NCBI RefSeq assembly: GCF_008017455.1
Contig: NZ_VRTY01000018.1
Span: 1 to 64,000, forward strand
From: Pontibacter qinzhouensis
GTDB lineage: Bacteria > Bacteroidota > Bacteroidia > Cytophagales > Hymenobacteraceae
DNA: 64,000 nt
Reading direction: 5' to 3'
Part shown: piece after piece, positions 55,318-63,245 of the stretch
How the letters are laid out: every line of letters begins with the position of its first letter
Numbering within the stretch: the first letter of the stretch is position 1
Program-made: the position numbers and the translations under genes
The notes under the pieces: generated by a model
What the model was told of the DNA's origin: nothing
Databases searched by the model: none
The model's input: the letters and a program-made list of their open reading frames with translations, nothing else

Positions 55318-55687
55318 CTGAATTAACCTCTCTAACTAGGTTTATCGTATCCAGATCATCAACTAGCGCTTCGCCAAATTAGAAATTAAAAATTATGATA
55401 GCGCGAGCGTCCTCGCTCTTGACGATTATTCTGCGGCCACTGGCTGCTTTGAAACTGTTTTGTAGGGGGCATAATTCAAAAAAATTAAATGGAGGAGCAC
55501 TATCCAAATCAACTTCCAATTGGCAACCAGCCATAAACAATCAGTATTCGGTAGGTAAATTATTCTAATGAAAAGAGCCTTCAGAAGGTAAAAAATGCCT
55601 GAGGGTGTCAAGGCCTGCTGCTTTTTTTCTAATAGAAAGAGTTGCTGTTCTGGCTGTTCCTGTTAAGATAGAAATAGTTTTGTGCCG
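55318..55687. other. Gap with R3 and R1 repeats
   Basis: R3 in forward orientation at 55364-55423 (AGCGCTTCGCCAAATTAGAA, ending GCGAGCGTCCTCGCTC). R1 at 55557-55592. Otherwise AT-rich without a gene. Confidence 0.5.
55557..55592 (+). repeat. Hairpin repeat R1
   Basis: AAATTATTCTAATGAAAAGA followed by GCCTTCAGAAGGT. Well preserved. Confidence 0.7.
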
Positions 55688-57139
55688 TTAAGCAATTACT
55701 TCTTTTTTAATTTCTTCCGGTTTCTCCCATTCTGAGGCGTTTTTTATGTTAAGATGTATAGGGCTGAACACAGGGTCCAAGCCGGCTTTTACCTGCTTTT
55801 CGTAATCTTTCAGTGCAGCCAAGGCTGGCTTGGATAGCAGAAGCATAGCAACCATGTTCAGCCAGGCCATAATGCCTACACCTATATCGCCAAGCACCCA
55901 GGCTGCTTCTGCTGTTTTTACCGATCCGTAAAAGGTGGCTGCCAACATAAGTACCCTTAGCGCCCACAGAAGGCCTTTGCTGGTTTTGGCGCTAAGGTAG
56001 CTGAGGTTGGTTTCAGCAATATAATAATAGGCCATTATGGTGGTGAAGGCAAAGAGGAGTAAAGAGATGGCTACAAAACCGCCGCCTAAGCTAGGAAAAT
56101 GGGTATTAACAGCTTGTTGCGTAAAAGCCGGACCGAAGGCTATACCTGGTGCGTTTTCTACAATAAATCCTCCATCCGGATTAATAACGTTATATTGACC
56201 TGTAAACAATATCATAAAGGCAGTAGCAGTGCACACCAGCATAGTATCTACGTAAACCGAAAATGCCTGTACCAGTCCTTGTTTTGCGGGGTGACTTACT
56301 TCTGCGGCAGCTGCGGCATGTGGGGCAGTGCCTTGGCCGGCTTCATTTGAGTAAATGCCCCTCTTAACGCCCCACGAAATAGCCATACCAAACACTCCGG
56401 CAAAAGCAGGCTCTATGTTAAAGGCCGATTTTATGATGAGGCTCAGTACCGCGGGCACTTCTGTAATGTTAAGGCCTATAATAACAAAGGTCATCAGCAG
56501 ATAAGCACCAGCCATAAAAGGAACAGCAATTTCAGCTACCCGACCAATGCGGCGCACTCCGCCAAAAATGATCAGGGCAAGCAGAACTGTAATGGCACCA
56601 CCGGTTATACCTACCGGAATGTTAAAAGCCGCATACATGCTGGTGGCGATGCTGTTGCTCTGCACACCAGGCAGCAGAAATGCCATGCTGATGATGGTGG
56701 CTAGGGCAAAAACCACTGCATACCATTTCATGCCTAAACCTTTTTCTATGTAGTAGGCGGGGCCTCCACGGTACTGGCCGTCTTGTACTTGTTTAAAGAT
56801 CTGGCCCAGCGTAGCCTCTATAAACGCGGAAGCACTTCCTAAAAAAGCAATCACCCACATCCAGAAAACAGCTCCAGGGCCACCCATGGCAATAGCAGTG
56901 GCCACCCCGGCAATATTTCCGGTTCCTACGCGGCCTGCAATGGCCATAGAAAATGCCTGAAAAGAACTTACACCTTTATCAGACGATTCGCCTTTAAACA
57001 GGAGCCGCAGCATATCTGGGAATAAGCGCAGCTGCAGAAACCGTGTTCTGATAGAAAAATAAATACCTGCTCCCAGGCACAGTACAATAAGAGCATTGCT
57101 CCAGACGATGTCGTTAATAGCGTTGATGAGATTTTCCAT
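55688..57139 (-). CDS. Sodium:alanine symporter (AGCS family)
   Basis: 483 aa Na+-coupled amino acid symporter of the AGCS family. Signature near the N-terminus: GRVGTGNIAGVATAIAMGGP, then GAVFWMWVIAFLGSASAF. About eleven hydrophobic helices; the GVKRGIYSNEAGQGTAPHAA motif is characteristic. Substrate is probably alanine or glycine. Single gene; the C-terminal cytosolic tail is short. The start at 57139 (MENLINAINDIV) is typical. Confidence 0.94.
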   Translation of the reverse strand: MENLINAINDIVWSNALIVLCLGAGIYFSIRTRFLQLRLFPDMLRLLFKGESSDKGVSSFQAFSMAIAGRVGTGNIAGVATAIAMGGPGAVFWMWVIAFLGSASAFIEATLGQIFKQVQDGQYRGGPAYYIEKGLGMKWYAVVFALATIISMAFLLPGVQSNSIATSMYAAFNIPVGITGGAITVLLALIIFGGVRRIGRVAEIAVPFMAGAYLLMTFVIIGLNITEVPAVLSLIIKSAFNIEPAFAGVFGMAISWGVKRGIYSNEAGQGTAPHAAAAAEVSHPAKQGLVQAFSVYVDTMLVCTATAFMILFTGQYNVINPDGGFIVENAPGIAFGPAFTQQAVNTHFPSLGGGFVAISLLLFAFTTIMAYYYIAETNLSYLSAKTSKGLLWALRVLMLAATFYGSVKTAEAAWVLGDIGVGIMAWLNMVAMLLLSKPALAALKDYEKQVKAGLDPVFSPIHLNIKNASEWEKPEEIKKEVIA

Positions 57140-57458
57140 GTAGTTGGGTTTTGGGCGGATAAAGATGCTGTTTTAGGTAGCAAAATCAGTTTTAACCTGA
57201 TTCGCATCTTATAAAGAAAAGAAAATATTCTGAAAGATCTATAACTAATTTTCTGCTTCTGGAGGTGCCCTAACGAATGGTTGTGGCAGGGGCAAGTACA
57301 GGCCCGCTTGGTATAGGCCAGGTGGACTGAAATATAAATCAGGTTATAAATATAAATGGGTAAAGCTGATAATCAGCTATTTTAGTCTTTGTGTTTATTG
57401 TAAAGCAATGATAATATATGGGTAACAATAAAGTAACCTGCCGCTGCTACCTTTCGGC
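57140..57458. other. Divergent gap between symporter and small membrane protein gene
   Basis: AT-rich 319 bp without repeats or structures of note. Neither promoter is identified. Nothing else seen. Confidence 0.4.
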
Positions 57459-57677
57459 ATGATACAAGAACTGATAGCAGGAAGCTGTATTGTTGCCTTC
57501 CTTTTTATTATCTGGATATGGTGGCGCTTAATCTTTAACGACGAGAGCGAGCCCGAAGTGGATCGCTCGTTTACTTTTTATACCCCGCATGGCCAGCCCA
57601 TACAGTGGCAGGTTTTTACAAACGATAAGTATATAGTAGAGCAGGAGGGAGAGCAGCCTGAGAAAAAGGTGATGTAA
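57459..57677 (+). CDS. Small membrane protein of unknown function
   Basis: 72 aa with one hydrophobic helix (IAGSCIVAFLFIIWIWWRLIF) and a polar, charged tail (FTFYTPHGQPIQWQVFTNDK). No family recognised. The even codon pattern and absence of overlap with other genes suggest it is real. Confidence 0.55.
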   Translation: MIQELIAGSCIVAFLFIIWIWWRLIFNDESEPEVDRSFTFYTPHGQPIQWQVFTNDKYIVEQEGEQPEKKVM

Positions 57678-57713
57678 GCATTGAAGTTGCTTTACTTACA
57701 GGTGGCTTGCAAT

Positions 57714-57740
57714 CTTTCTAATGAAATTTGCCTTCATAAG
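57714..57740 (+). repeat. Hairpin repeat R1 (half copy)
   Basis: CTTTCTAATGAAATTTGCCTTCATAAG. Decayed copy before the tRNA cluster. Confidence 0.45.
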
Positions 57741-57803
57741 AAATTTTCATCTTTTTCAGCCAAGGGGCTATCAGTTTAAATATATTAAGACCGCACACAC
57801 AAA

Positions 57804-57838
57804 AAAAAGCCCCTTCAGAGCATCTGAAGGGGCTTTTT
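57804..57838 (-). terminator. Terminator of the tRNA cluster
   Basis: Perfect 16-bp stem AAAAAGCCCCTTCAGA / TCTGAAGGGGCTTTTT with GCA loop, U-tracts on both strands, 1 bp before the 3' end of tRNA-Arg. Confidence 0.9.
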
Positions 57839-57839
57839 G

Positions 57840-57913
57840 TGATCCCGTTTGGATTCGAACCAAAGACCTACTGCTTAGAAGGCAGTTGCTCTATCCAGCT
57901 GAGCTACGAGACC
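57840..57913 (-). tRNA. tRNA-Arg(TCT)
   Basis: GGTCTCGTAGCTCAGCTGGA start, anticodon loop CTTCTAA (TCT), T arm TTTGG-TTCGAAT-CCAAA, acceptor GGTCTCG with CGGGATC (G-U pairs), discriminator A. CCA is not encoded. 74 nt, normal cloverleaf. Confidence 0.95.
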
Positions 57914-57981
57914 AGTGTTTGCCGGAAGAGTAGAACTTCCTTTAAACGAAAAATTTCGGAATTACTTCCGAAATTTTCTTG

Positions 57982-58055
57982 TCGGGGTGGCAGGATTCGA
58001 ACCTACGACCTCCACATCCCAAATGTGGCGCGATACCGGGCTACGCTACACCCCG
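57982..58055 (-). tRNA. tRNA-Pro(TGG)
   Basis: CGGGGTGTAGCGTAGCCCGG start, anticodon loop TTTGGGA (TGG) in stem CCACA/TGTGG, T loop TTCGAAT, acceptor CGGGGTG/CACCCCG perfect. 74 nt with discriminator A. Confidence 0.95.
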
Positions 58056-58170
58056 AACTATGCTTTCAACTCCGGTTAGCGATAAAACTGTGTCGCTGTT
58101 AATGTTGAACGCGGTGCAAAAGTAAGAGAAGTTTTTTAAGAAACAAAATTATTTTAAAAATCTTTTCTTG

Positions 58171-58257
58171 CGGAGGGGGGGGGATTCGAACCCCCGGTAC
58201 CCTTACGAGTACGGCAGTTTAGCAAACTGCTGGTTTCAGCCACTCACCCACCTCTCC
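58171..58257 (-). tRNA. tRNA-Ser(GCT)
   Basis: Type II tRNA of about 87 nt: GGAGAGGTGGGTGAGTGGCT start, anticodon loop TTGCTAA (GCT), long variable arm CCGTACTCGTAAGGGTACC, T loop TTCGAAT in a C-rich stem. It is first of the three in the leftward cluster Ser-Pro-Arg. Confidence 0.93.
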
Positions 58258-58584
58258 GGTGCCCCTTTCTGCTAAAGGGTATGCAAACTTACAACAATCT
58301 CCACGAAACGCAATACCTTTTGCAAAAAAATACTGCTCTAAAAAGTGTGTCTGCCTTTCTTAAAGCACACTTTTTAAACTAACTAATTGATACTATTTAT
58401 CTTCCCTGCTTTCTAGGCCAGCACATTTTCTGAAAAAAAAATCAATGGCAGGTAAATTAGTTTTCATCTGCTGGCCCGGCTACCTGTTTTCCGGAAAATT
58501 TTGGCCTGGTACGGCAAATAATTTAATAGCCGTGTTTTCGTATCTTTGTTTCTGAAGAAAAAAATATTTCTAGTTTCAGCCAAC
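58258..58584. other. Divergent gap between tRNA cluster and VWA gene
   Basis: 327 bp, AT-rich; an A8 run at 58433-58440 is present. No repeat family member and no clear promoter identified. The minus frame at 58464-58646 is a shadow. Confidence 0.4.
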
Positions 58585-59556
58585 ATGACCTGGTACCAAA
58601 CCATTACTTTTCTGGAAATACTTTTTGGTGTCCTCTTTCTGGGCATCTATATCGGGTACCTGGTGCGGGTAAGAAAGGTGGCGCTTTTTTTTAAGCAAAG
58701 GCCCCACATTGTCTGGTTTAAATTTGTGCTGCGCCATGTGTACGTGCTGCTCCTGGTTATTTCTATACTCGGTCCGTCGTTTGGCGCCATGAAAAAGGAG
58801 ATTAAGACCATTGGCAAGGATTTGTACATCGCTATTGATTTATCTGACTCCATGAACGCTACCGATGTGCAGCCATCGCGCATAGAGAAGGCACGGCACG
58901 AGATGCAACGCCTGATTAAGCGCTTTAACTCGGATAAAATCGGTATTATTGTTTTTTCTTCAGAAGCTTACCTGCACACCCCGCTCACCTACGACCAGGA
59001 GGCGCTGCAATTATACACCCGCACCCTTCGCACCGACTTATTGCCCGCTGCAGGCACAGATTATGCTCCTGTTCTGGAACTGGTGCTCGAAAAATTCACG
59101 CAGAACAAACAAGTAGAGGTGGAAGAGCAGAAGGCGCGTGTGCTGGTTCTTATCAGCGATGGCGAAGACTTTGGCGATAATAAAAACAAACTGCTGGAGA
59201 CCCTGCGCGAACAAAACATCCGGGTGTTTACATTAGGTGTAGGCACATCGGATGGCGGCCGTATTCCGGCGGCAGGAGGCTATAAGAAAGACACAAACGG
59301 CCAGATGGTTTTTACGCGCCTGAACCCGGAGCCACTCCTCGAGTTAGCCGACCACACTGATGGCGAATATTTTGAAGTAAACGATCGCGTGAGTGAAGTA
59401 AATCGCCTGATCAGCACCATCAACAACATAGAAGGCGAGTTGCGCGAAAGTAAAACGGTTGATGTAACGGCTAACAAATACGTGTACCCGCTGGCGTTGG
59501 CTTTGTTACTTATTTTACTGGATGTGCTCATTCCTGTTAAACTGATCAGTATATGA
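58585..59556 (+). CDS. VWA-domain membrane protein (BatA/BatB-like)
   Basis: 323 aa from the Met at 58585 (MTWYQTITFLEIL); the open frame starts 13 codons earlier with unrelated residues. Two N-terminal helices, a von Willebrand A domain (about 85-275) with the complete MIDAS DLSDS (YIAIDLSDSMNATD) and a C-terminal helix (PLALALLLILLDVLIPV). This is the Bat aerotolerance layout. It overlaps the TPR gene by four bases (ATGA, 59553-59556). The accompanying MoxR ATPase and BatD/E genes are not adjacent here. Confidence 0.9.
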   Translation: MTWYQTITFLEILFGVLFLGIYIGYLVRVRKVALFFKQRPHIVWFKFVLRHVYVLLLVISILGPSFGAMKKEIKTIGKDLYIAIDLSDSMNATDVQPSRIEKARHEMQRLIKRFNSDKIGIIVFSSEAYLHTPLTYDQEALQLYTRTLRTDLLPAAGTDYAPVLELVLEKFTQNKQVEVEEQKARVLVLISDGEDFGDNKNKLLETLREQNIRVFTLGVGTSDGGRIPAAGGYKKDTNGQMVFTRLNPEPLLELADHTDGEYFEVNDRVSEVNRLISTINNIEGELRESKTVDVTANKYVYPLALALLLILLDVLIPVKLISI

Positions 59557-60527
59557 AACCTGTTCTTCTGTTCCTGTTTCTGATCAGCCTGTTCGGAGGT
59601 GGCATTCGTACTATATCGCAAATTAACCGCTATGCCCGTGAGGCAGCCATAGCCTATCAGCAGCAGGATTTTGTAACGGCAATAGCGGCTTATGAGCACC
59701 TGTTAAACGACCTGGAGGTGCAGGACGATCAAATTAGCCTGAACCTGGCTCATGCATATTACAAGGCCGGCCTTCTGGACAAGGCGCTGCAGCAGTACCA
59801 ACAACTGGCTACGCATCCATTTCAGCATATACGGGCGGTGGCGGCTTTGCAAACCGGCAACATTGCTGCCCGGAGAAACAAGTTTAAACTGGCTCTTACC
59901 TATTACAAAAAAGCTCTTGTAGCCGAACCTGGCAACGAAAGTGCGCGCTACAATTATGAGTTATTAAAAAAGTACCTGTTGCTGCACCCCGAATTTGTAG
60001 ATGATCAGGAAGAGGAGGTGGATCAGGATCTCTCAGAAGAAACGCCACCGGAAGAGGCAGAATTACCACCGCCTGCCACAGAAGATTTAGCTCTTCAGCC
60101 AAAATTGAAGCCGGATGCCGATGGCAACAGGGAAGAGGAAATAGAGACAAAAGAGGAGACGGAGACAGGTACGCCAGAGAACCGCAGCCAGACCAATGCG
60201 CCCTCAGACCATACCACTAACCAGAACAACCCCAACGGCACAAAAGAGCAGGAGCAGGCAGCCGGACAAACTCCTGGCGATACAGAGGGACAACGAGCAG
60301 AGAACAATCCGGAGCAGGGGCAAAACAATAGCAGGTCTAGTGCTGAGGCGGCTTCTGAAGAAGACCAGCGGGCGCAAACACGCCGAAACCGGCTGCAACA
60401 AATGAACATCAGTCCGGAAAAAGCACAGTTGCTGCTCGATGCCATGCAGAACATCGAGATGCAGTATATTCAGCAACTCCCTAAAAAAGCGACTAAAAAA
60501 CCTGATCCCTCCAAACCTGATTGGTGA
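59553..60527 (+). CDS. TPR protein (BatC-like) with a long acidic/Q-rich tail
   Basis: 324 aa. N-terminal helix with signal-anchor character (MKPVLLFLFLISLFGGGI), then about four TPR units (30-150; AIAYQQQDFVTAIAAYEHLL, YYKAGLLDKALQQYQQLA). It continues with a low-complexity acidic, Asn/Gln-rich region (about 155-280) and a basic C-terminus PKKATKKPDPSKPDW. Bat-type VWA proteins are accompanied by such TPR partners. The tail is longer and more repetitive than in usual BatC. Confidence 0.85.
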   Translation: MKPVLLFLFLISLFGGGIRTISQINRYAREAAIAYQQQDFVTAIAAYEHLLNDLEVQDDQISLNLAHAYYKAGLLDKALQQYQQLATHPFQHIRAVAALQTGNIAARRNKFKLALTYYKKALVAEPGNESARYNYELLKKYLLLHPEFVDDQEEEVDQDLSEETPPEEAELPPPATEDLALQPKLKPDADGNREEEIETKEETETGTPENRSQTNAPSDHTTNQNNPNGTKEQEQAAGQTPGDTEGQRAENNPEQGQNNSRSSAEAASEEDQRAQTRRNRLQQMNISPEKAQLLLDAMQNIEMQYIQQLPKKATKKPDPSKPDW

Positions 60528-60590
60528 TAGTTTAACTGCAGATTACCTGACTCAGGCTAAATTTTACCCTTGACACTAAATGGTGAAAAA

Positions 60591-60623
60591 CTCTTCTGAA
60601 GGCCATTTTCATTTGAATAATTT
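60591..60623 (-). repeat. Hairpin repeat R1
   Basis: CTTCTGAAGGCCATTTTCAT followed by TTGAATAATTTGCG. Reverse orientation; hairpin CTTCTGAAG only. Confidence 0.65.
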
Positions 60624-60641
60624 GCGACCTATAGCATAAAA

Positions 60642-60678
60642 AAATCCCGGTAAAAGGTCAGTGCCTTTACCGGGATTT
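60642..60678. terminator. Bidirectional terminator between convergent operons
   Basis: AAATCCCGGTAAAAGG (60642-60657) pairs with CCTTTACCGGGATTT (60664-60678), one base bulged, U-tracts on both strands. It separates the rightward TPR gene from the leftward sugar genes. Confidence 0.9.
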
Positions 60679-60709
60679 AATTTGTATAATTAGCTGCTTT
60701 GTGCGGCTC

Positions 60710-61993
60710 TTAACCTATGGTTTCGGCTACAGATGTTGCCGGGGAGGTGAACACATAGCGGAAGTCAAAGAGGCGCTTGGTTTTAAGCAGTTCCTCGTTC
60801 TCCTTGAATTCAGACCAGTTAGTAAGCAATACCAGCTCATCAGACTGTTCTACCAGCGTCTCCAGGGAGTCGACATATGAGATCGGCAGGTTGTACGAAG
60901 CCTTGAATACTTCGTTTGCCATCGGGTCGTAAGCTACAATGTTAGTATAGCCTTTCTCCAGCAGCTTCTCTATAATAAACTTACTAGGCGTAAAGCGCAC
61001 ATCGTCGGAGTTGCTCTTAAACGACAGGCCAAGTATACCAATAGTACTGTCTTTAGAAGCAACAGCGGCAATTTTTTCGGCCATGTGCTCTTTTATCTCT
61101 TCGTTTATCTGCAGGTTGGCATCCAGAATTCTGGCTGTAAAACCGTTTTCCTGGGCTATGCTACTGAGAGCGGCTGTGTCTTTTGGCAGGCAGTAACCGC
61201 CATAACCGCAACCCGGGTACACGTAGCTCGACATAGCAGCCGGTTGCCCGTGCCAGCGTTTGTCTTCGTGCAGAATTTTAAAGGCTCTGGCCACGTCAAT
61301 ATCACCGATATGGTCTGCCACCATCGCCATCTCGTTTGAGAAACTGATGAGTGTAGACAGCAGCGTGTTGGAGAGATACTTGATAAACTCAGCCGAATTG
61401 TAGTTTACATAATGAATAGGCGCTTTAAACGGCTGGTAGATCTGGTTCAGGATTTCCTTGCTTTGCTCATCTTCCACACCGATCACTACTCTGTCGGGGT
61501 TCATAAAATCGTCCCAGGCGTAGCCTTCGCGTAAAAACTCTGGGTTAGAGGCCAGGCCTACCGGTTTGTTGTACTCTCTGTTCAGCTGCTCCACATATGG
61601 CTTCACCTGCCGCGAAATAGTAGATGGCGGCACCGTAGACTTGGTTACAATAACTTTAAAAGTCCCGTCGCTCGACTCAAAGACATTTTTTACAGCGTCT
61701 AATAAATAAGTCAGGTCAGCGCTGCCATCTTCTTTGCCCGGTGTGCCCACGCAAATAATAATGGCCTTGCTGTTGTTCACGGCCTCTTCCAGCGAAGCAT
61801 CTACTATAAAATTGTTCCCTAATTCGTCGCGCAGCGCCTCTTCGAGGTGCGGCTCATAAAAAGGAACTTCGTAATTCTTTATTTTTTCGAGCTTTTGCGC
61901 GTTTACGTCTACACCATAAACTTTAAAGCCTTTTTTACTGAAACCCAGGGCTGTTGTCAGACCTACAAATCCTAATCCTAATACTGTAATCAT
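60710..61993 (-). CDS. UDP-glucose 6-dehydrogenase-family nucleotide-sugar dehydrogenase
   Basis: 427 aa, oxidises the C6 of UDP-glucose (or a related sugar nucleotide) to the uronic acid, NAD-dependent. N-terminal Rossmann GLGFVGLTTALGFSKKG. The catalytic cysteine is Cys268 in YGGYCLPKDTAAL, where UGDs usually have GG-SCFPKD. SNPEFLREGYAWDDFMNPDR is the sugar-binding loop. It overlaps the epimerase gene by four bases (ATGA, 61990-61993), so UDP-glucuronate would flow to the next enzyme for xylose or uronate formation. Confidence 0.93.
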   Translation of the reverse strand: MITVLGLGFVGLTTALGFSKKGFKVYGVDVNAQKLEKIKNYEVPFYEPHLEEALRDELGNNFIVDASLEEAVNNSKAIIICVGTPGKEDGSADLTYLLDAVKNVFESSDGTFKVIVTKSTVPPSTISRQVKPYVEQLNREYNKPVGLASNPEFLREGYAWDDFMNPDRVVIGVEDEQSKEILNQIYQPFKAPIHYVNYNSAEFIKYLSNTLLSTLISFSNEMAMVADHIGDIDVARAFKILHEDKRWHGQPAAMSSYVYPGCGYGGYCLPKDTAALSSIAQENGFTARILDANLQINEEIKEHMAEKIAAVASKDSTIGILGLSFKSNSDDVRFTPSKFIIEKLLEKGYTNIVAYDPMANEVFKASYNLPISYVDSLETLVEQSDELVLLTNWSEFKENEELLKTKRLFDFRYVFTSPATSVAETIG

Positions 61994-63111
61994 TGTAACT
62001 TGCCGTTAAATGTATGCAAAAATTCTAAATACCTTCTGATGCCTTCTTCTACAGAAACCTTTGGTTCGTAGGCAAGTACCTCACGCGCTTTGCTGATGTT
62101 GGGGCAGCGTCTGTTAGGGTTATCTGTCAGGTACTGCTGATCTGCTGAAACACTGAATTTAATCTCGCCTTGGTAATCGAAAATAGCCTTGCCTTCGCGG
62201 TTAAAGATCTCAGCAAACTCCCGCACCGATAGCTCCGGCTTATCCATGCCAATGTTAAATACATCGAACTTACCGTGCAGCAGCACCTTCAGGTAACCGG
62301 TAATGGCATCGGAGATGTAGCAGAACGTGCGGGTAGGAGTGCCATCAGAAAGAATCTCGAGGTCGCGGCCTTCTACTACGGCTTTGGCAAAGTCGGCAGG
62401 CAGGCGCTTGTCGTTTATGTTCATGCCGGGGCCATAGTTGTTAAATGGTCGGGCAATGCCAATGGTCATGTTGTGTTTCTCAGAAAAGAGGTAGCAAAGT
62501 GTTTCGCCAAAGCGCTTAGCCTCGTCGTAGCAGGCGCGTGGGCCGATGCTGGCCACATTGCCTCTGTAGTCTTCGCTGGTAGGGATGAACTCCGGGAACG
62601 GATCGCCATAGATTTCGCTGCTTGAGAAGAACAGGAAGCCTTTCAGCTGTTTCTCAGCATAAAAATCGAGCAGGCGGCGCAGGCCGGTAATGTTAGCGTC
62701 TACGGTCTCGATCGGGTGAATGCGGTAAAAAGTAGGAGAGGCGATAGAAGCCATGTGAATTACGATGTCTGCTTCATCAGCACCTGGAATGTCGGCTACA
62801 TTGTCGGTTATAACGTTGAAATAACGCAGCTCCACTTTGCCCTGGTTGTTCTCCACGAGCGTGTCGAGCCAGTCTTTGGTGCCAGTCAGGAAGTTATCGA
62901 GACCGATGATGCGTTTAAGTTGCAGCTCTTCGGCATAATGAGCGAAGAAGTGCATAAAGTAGTAGCCTAAAAAGCCACCGCAGCCGGTAATAAGTATAGT
63001 AGAATTTCGCAGCTTATCTTTTTCTGCCGTCGACAGGCCTTCGTAAATGGCCACCATGTCTTCTTGCAGAATTCGGTTCACTGCTTTAGGCGCTATTGTA
63101 TCACTTGTCAT
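61990..63111 (-). CDS. NAD-dependent sugar epimerase/decarboxylase (UDP-glucuronate decarboxylase-like)
   Basis: 373 aa extended SDR. Rossmann ITGCGGFLGYYF with GxxGxxG at 43-49, active-site Ser/Tyr/Lys as SSSEIYGDP and YDEAKRFGETL, substrate loop RPFNNYGPGMNINDKRLPAD. It resembles UXS/GalE-type enzymes; an N-terminal 40-residue extension is unusual. It forms an operon with the dehydrogenase, which supplies UDP-glucuronate. It is upstream (5') in the transcript. Exact product not fixed. Confidence 0.9.
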   Translation of the reverse strand: MTSDTIAPKAVNRILQEDMVAIYEGLSTAEKDKLRNSTILITGCGGFLGYYFMHFFAHYAEELQLKRIIGLDNFLTGTKDWLDTLVENNQGKVELRYFNVITDNVADIPGADEADIVIHMASIASPTFYRIHPIETVDANITGLRRLLDFYAEKQLKGFLFFSSSEIYGDPFPEFIPTSEDYRGNVASIGPRACYDEAKRFGETLCYLFSEKHNMTIGIARPFNNYGPGMNINDKRLPADFAKAVVEGRDLEILSDGTPTRTFCYISDAITGYLKVLLHGKFDVFNIGMDKPELSVREFAEIFNREGKAIFDYQGEIKFSVSADQQYLTDNPNRRCPNISKAREVLAYEPKVSVEEGIRRYLEFLHTFNGKLQ

Positions 63112-63245
63112 GTGTTCTGCTTATTATGTATTGTTGGTTGTTAATTGCTTCTTGTTATTGGTTGTTAATCGCTGATTGCTAAATTGTTTCATGGTTAAAT
63201 TGTTGAACAGGGTTATTGCTTAACTACCAGCAATCAACAACTATA
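63112..63245 (-). repeat. Low-complexity AACAATCAAC-type run
   Basis: Reads on the minus strand as repeats of AACAATCAACAACTAA/CAATAAC. It separates the last two leftward genes. The same pattern lies next to R1 copies at 24898-24935, 29280-29332, 33180-33228, 42418-42447 and 43755-43815. Confidence 0.6.
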
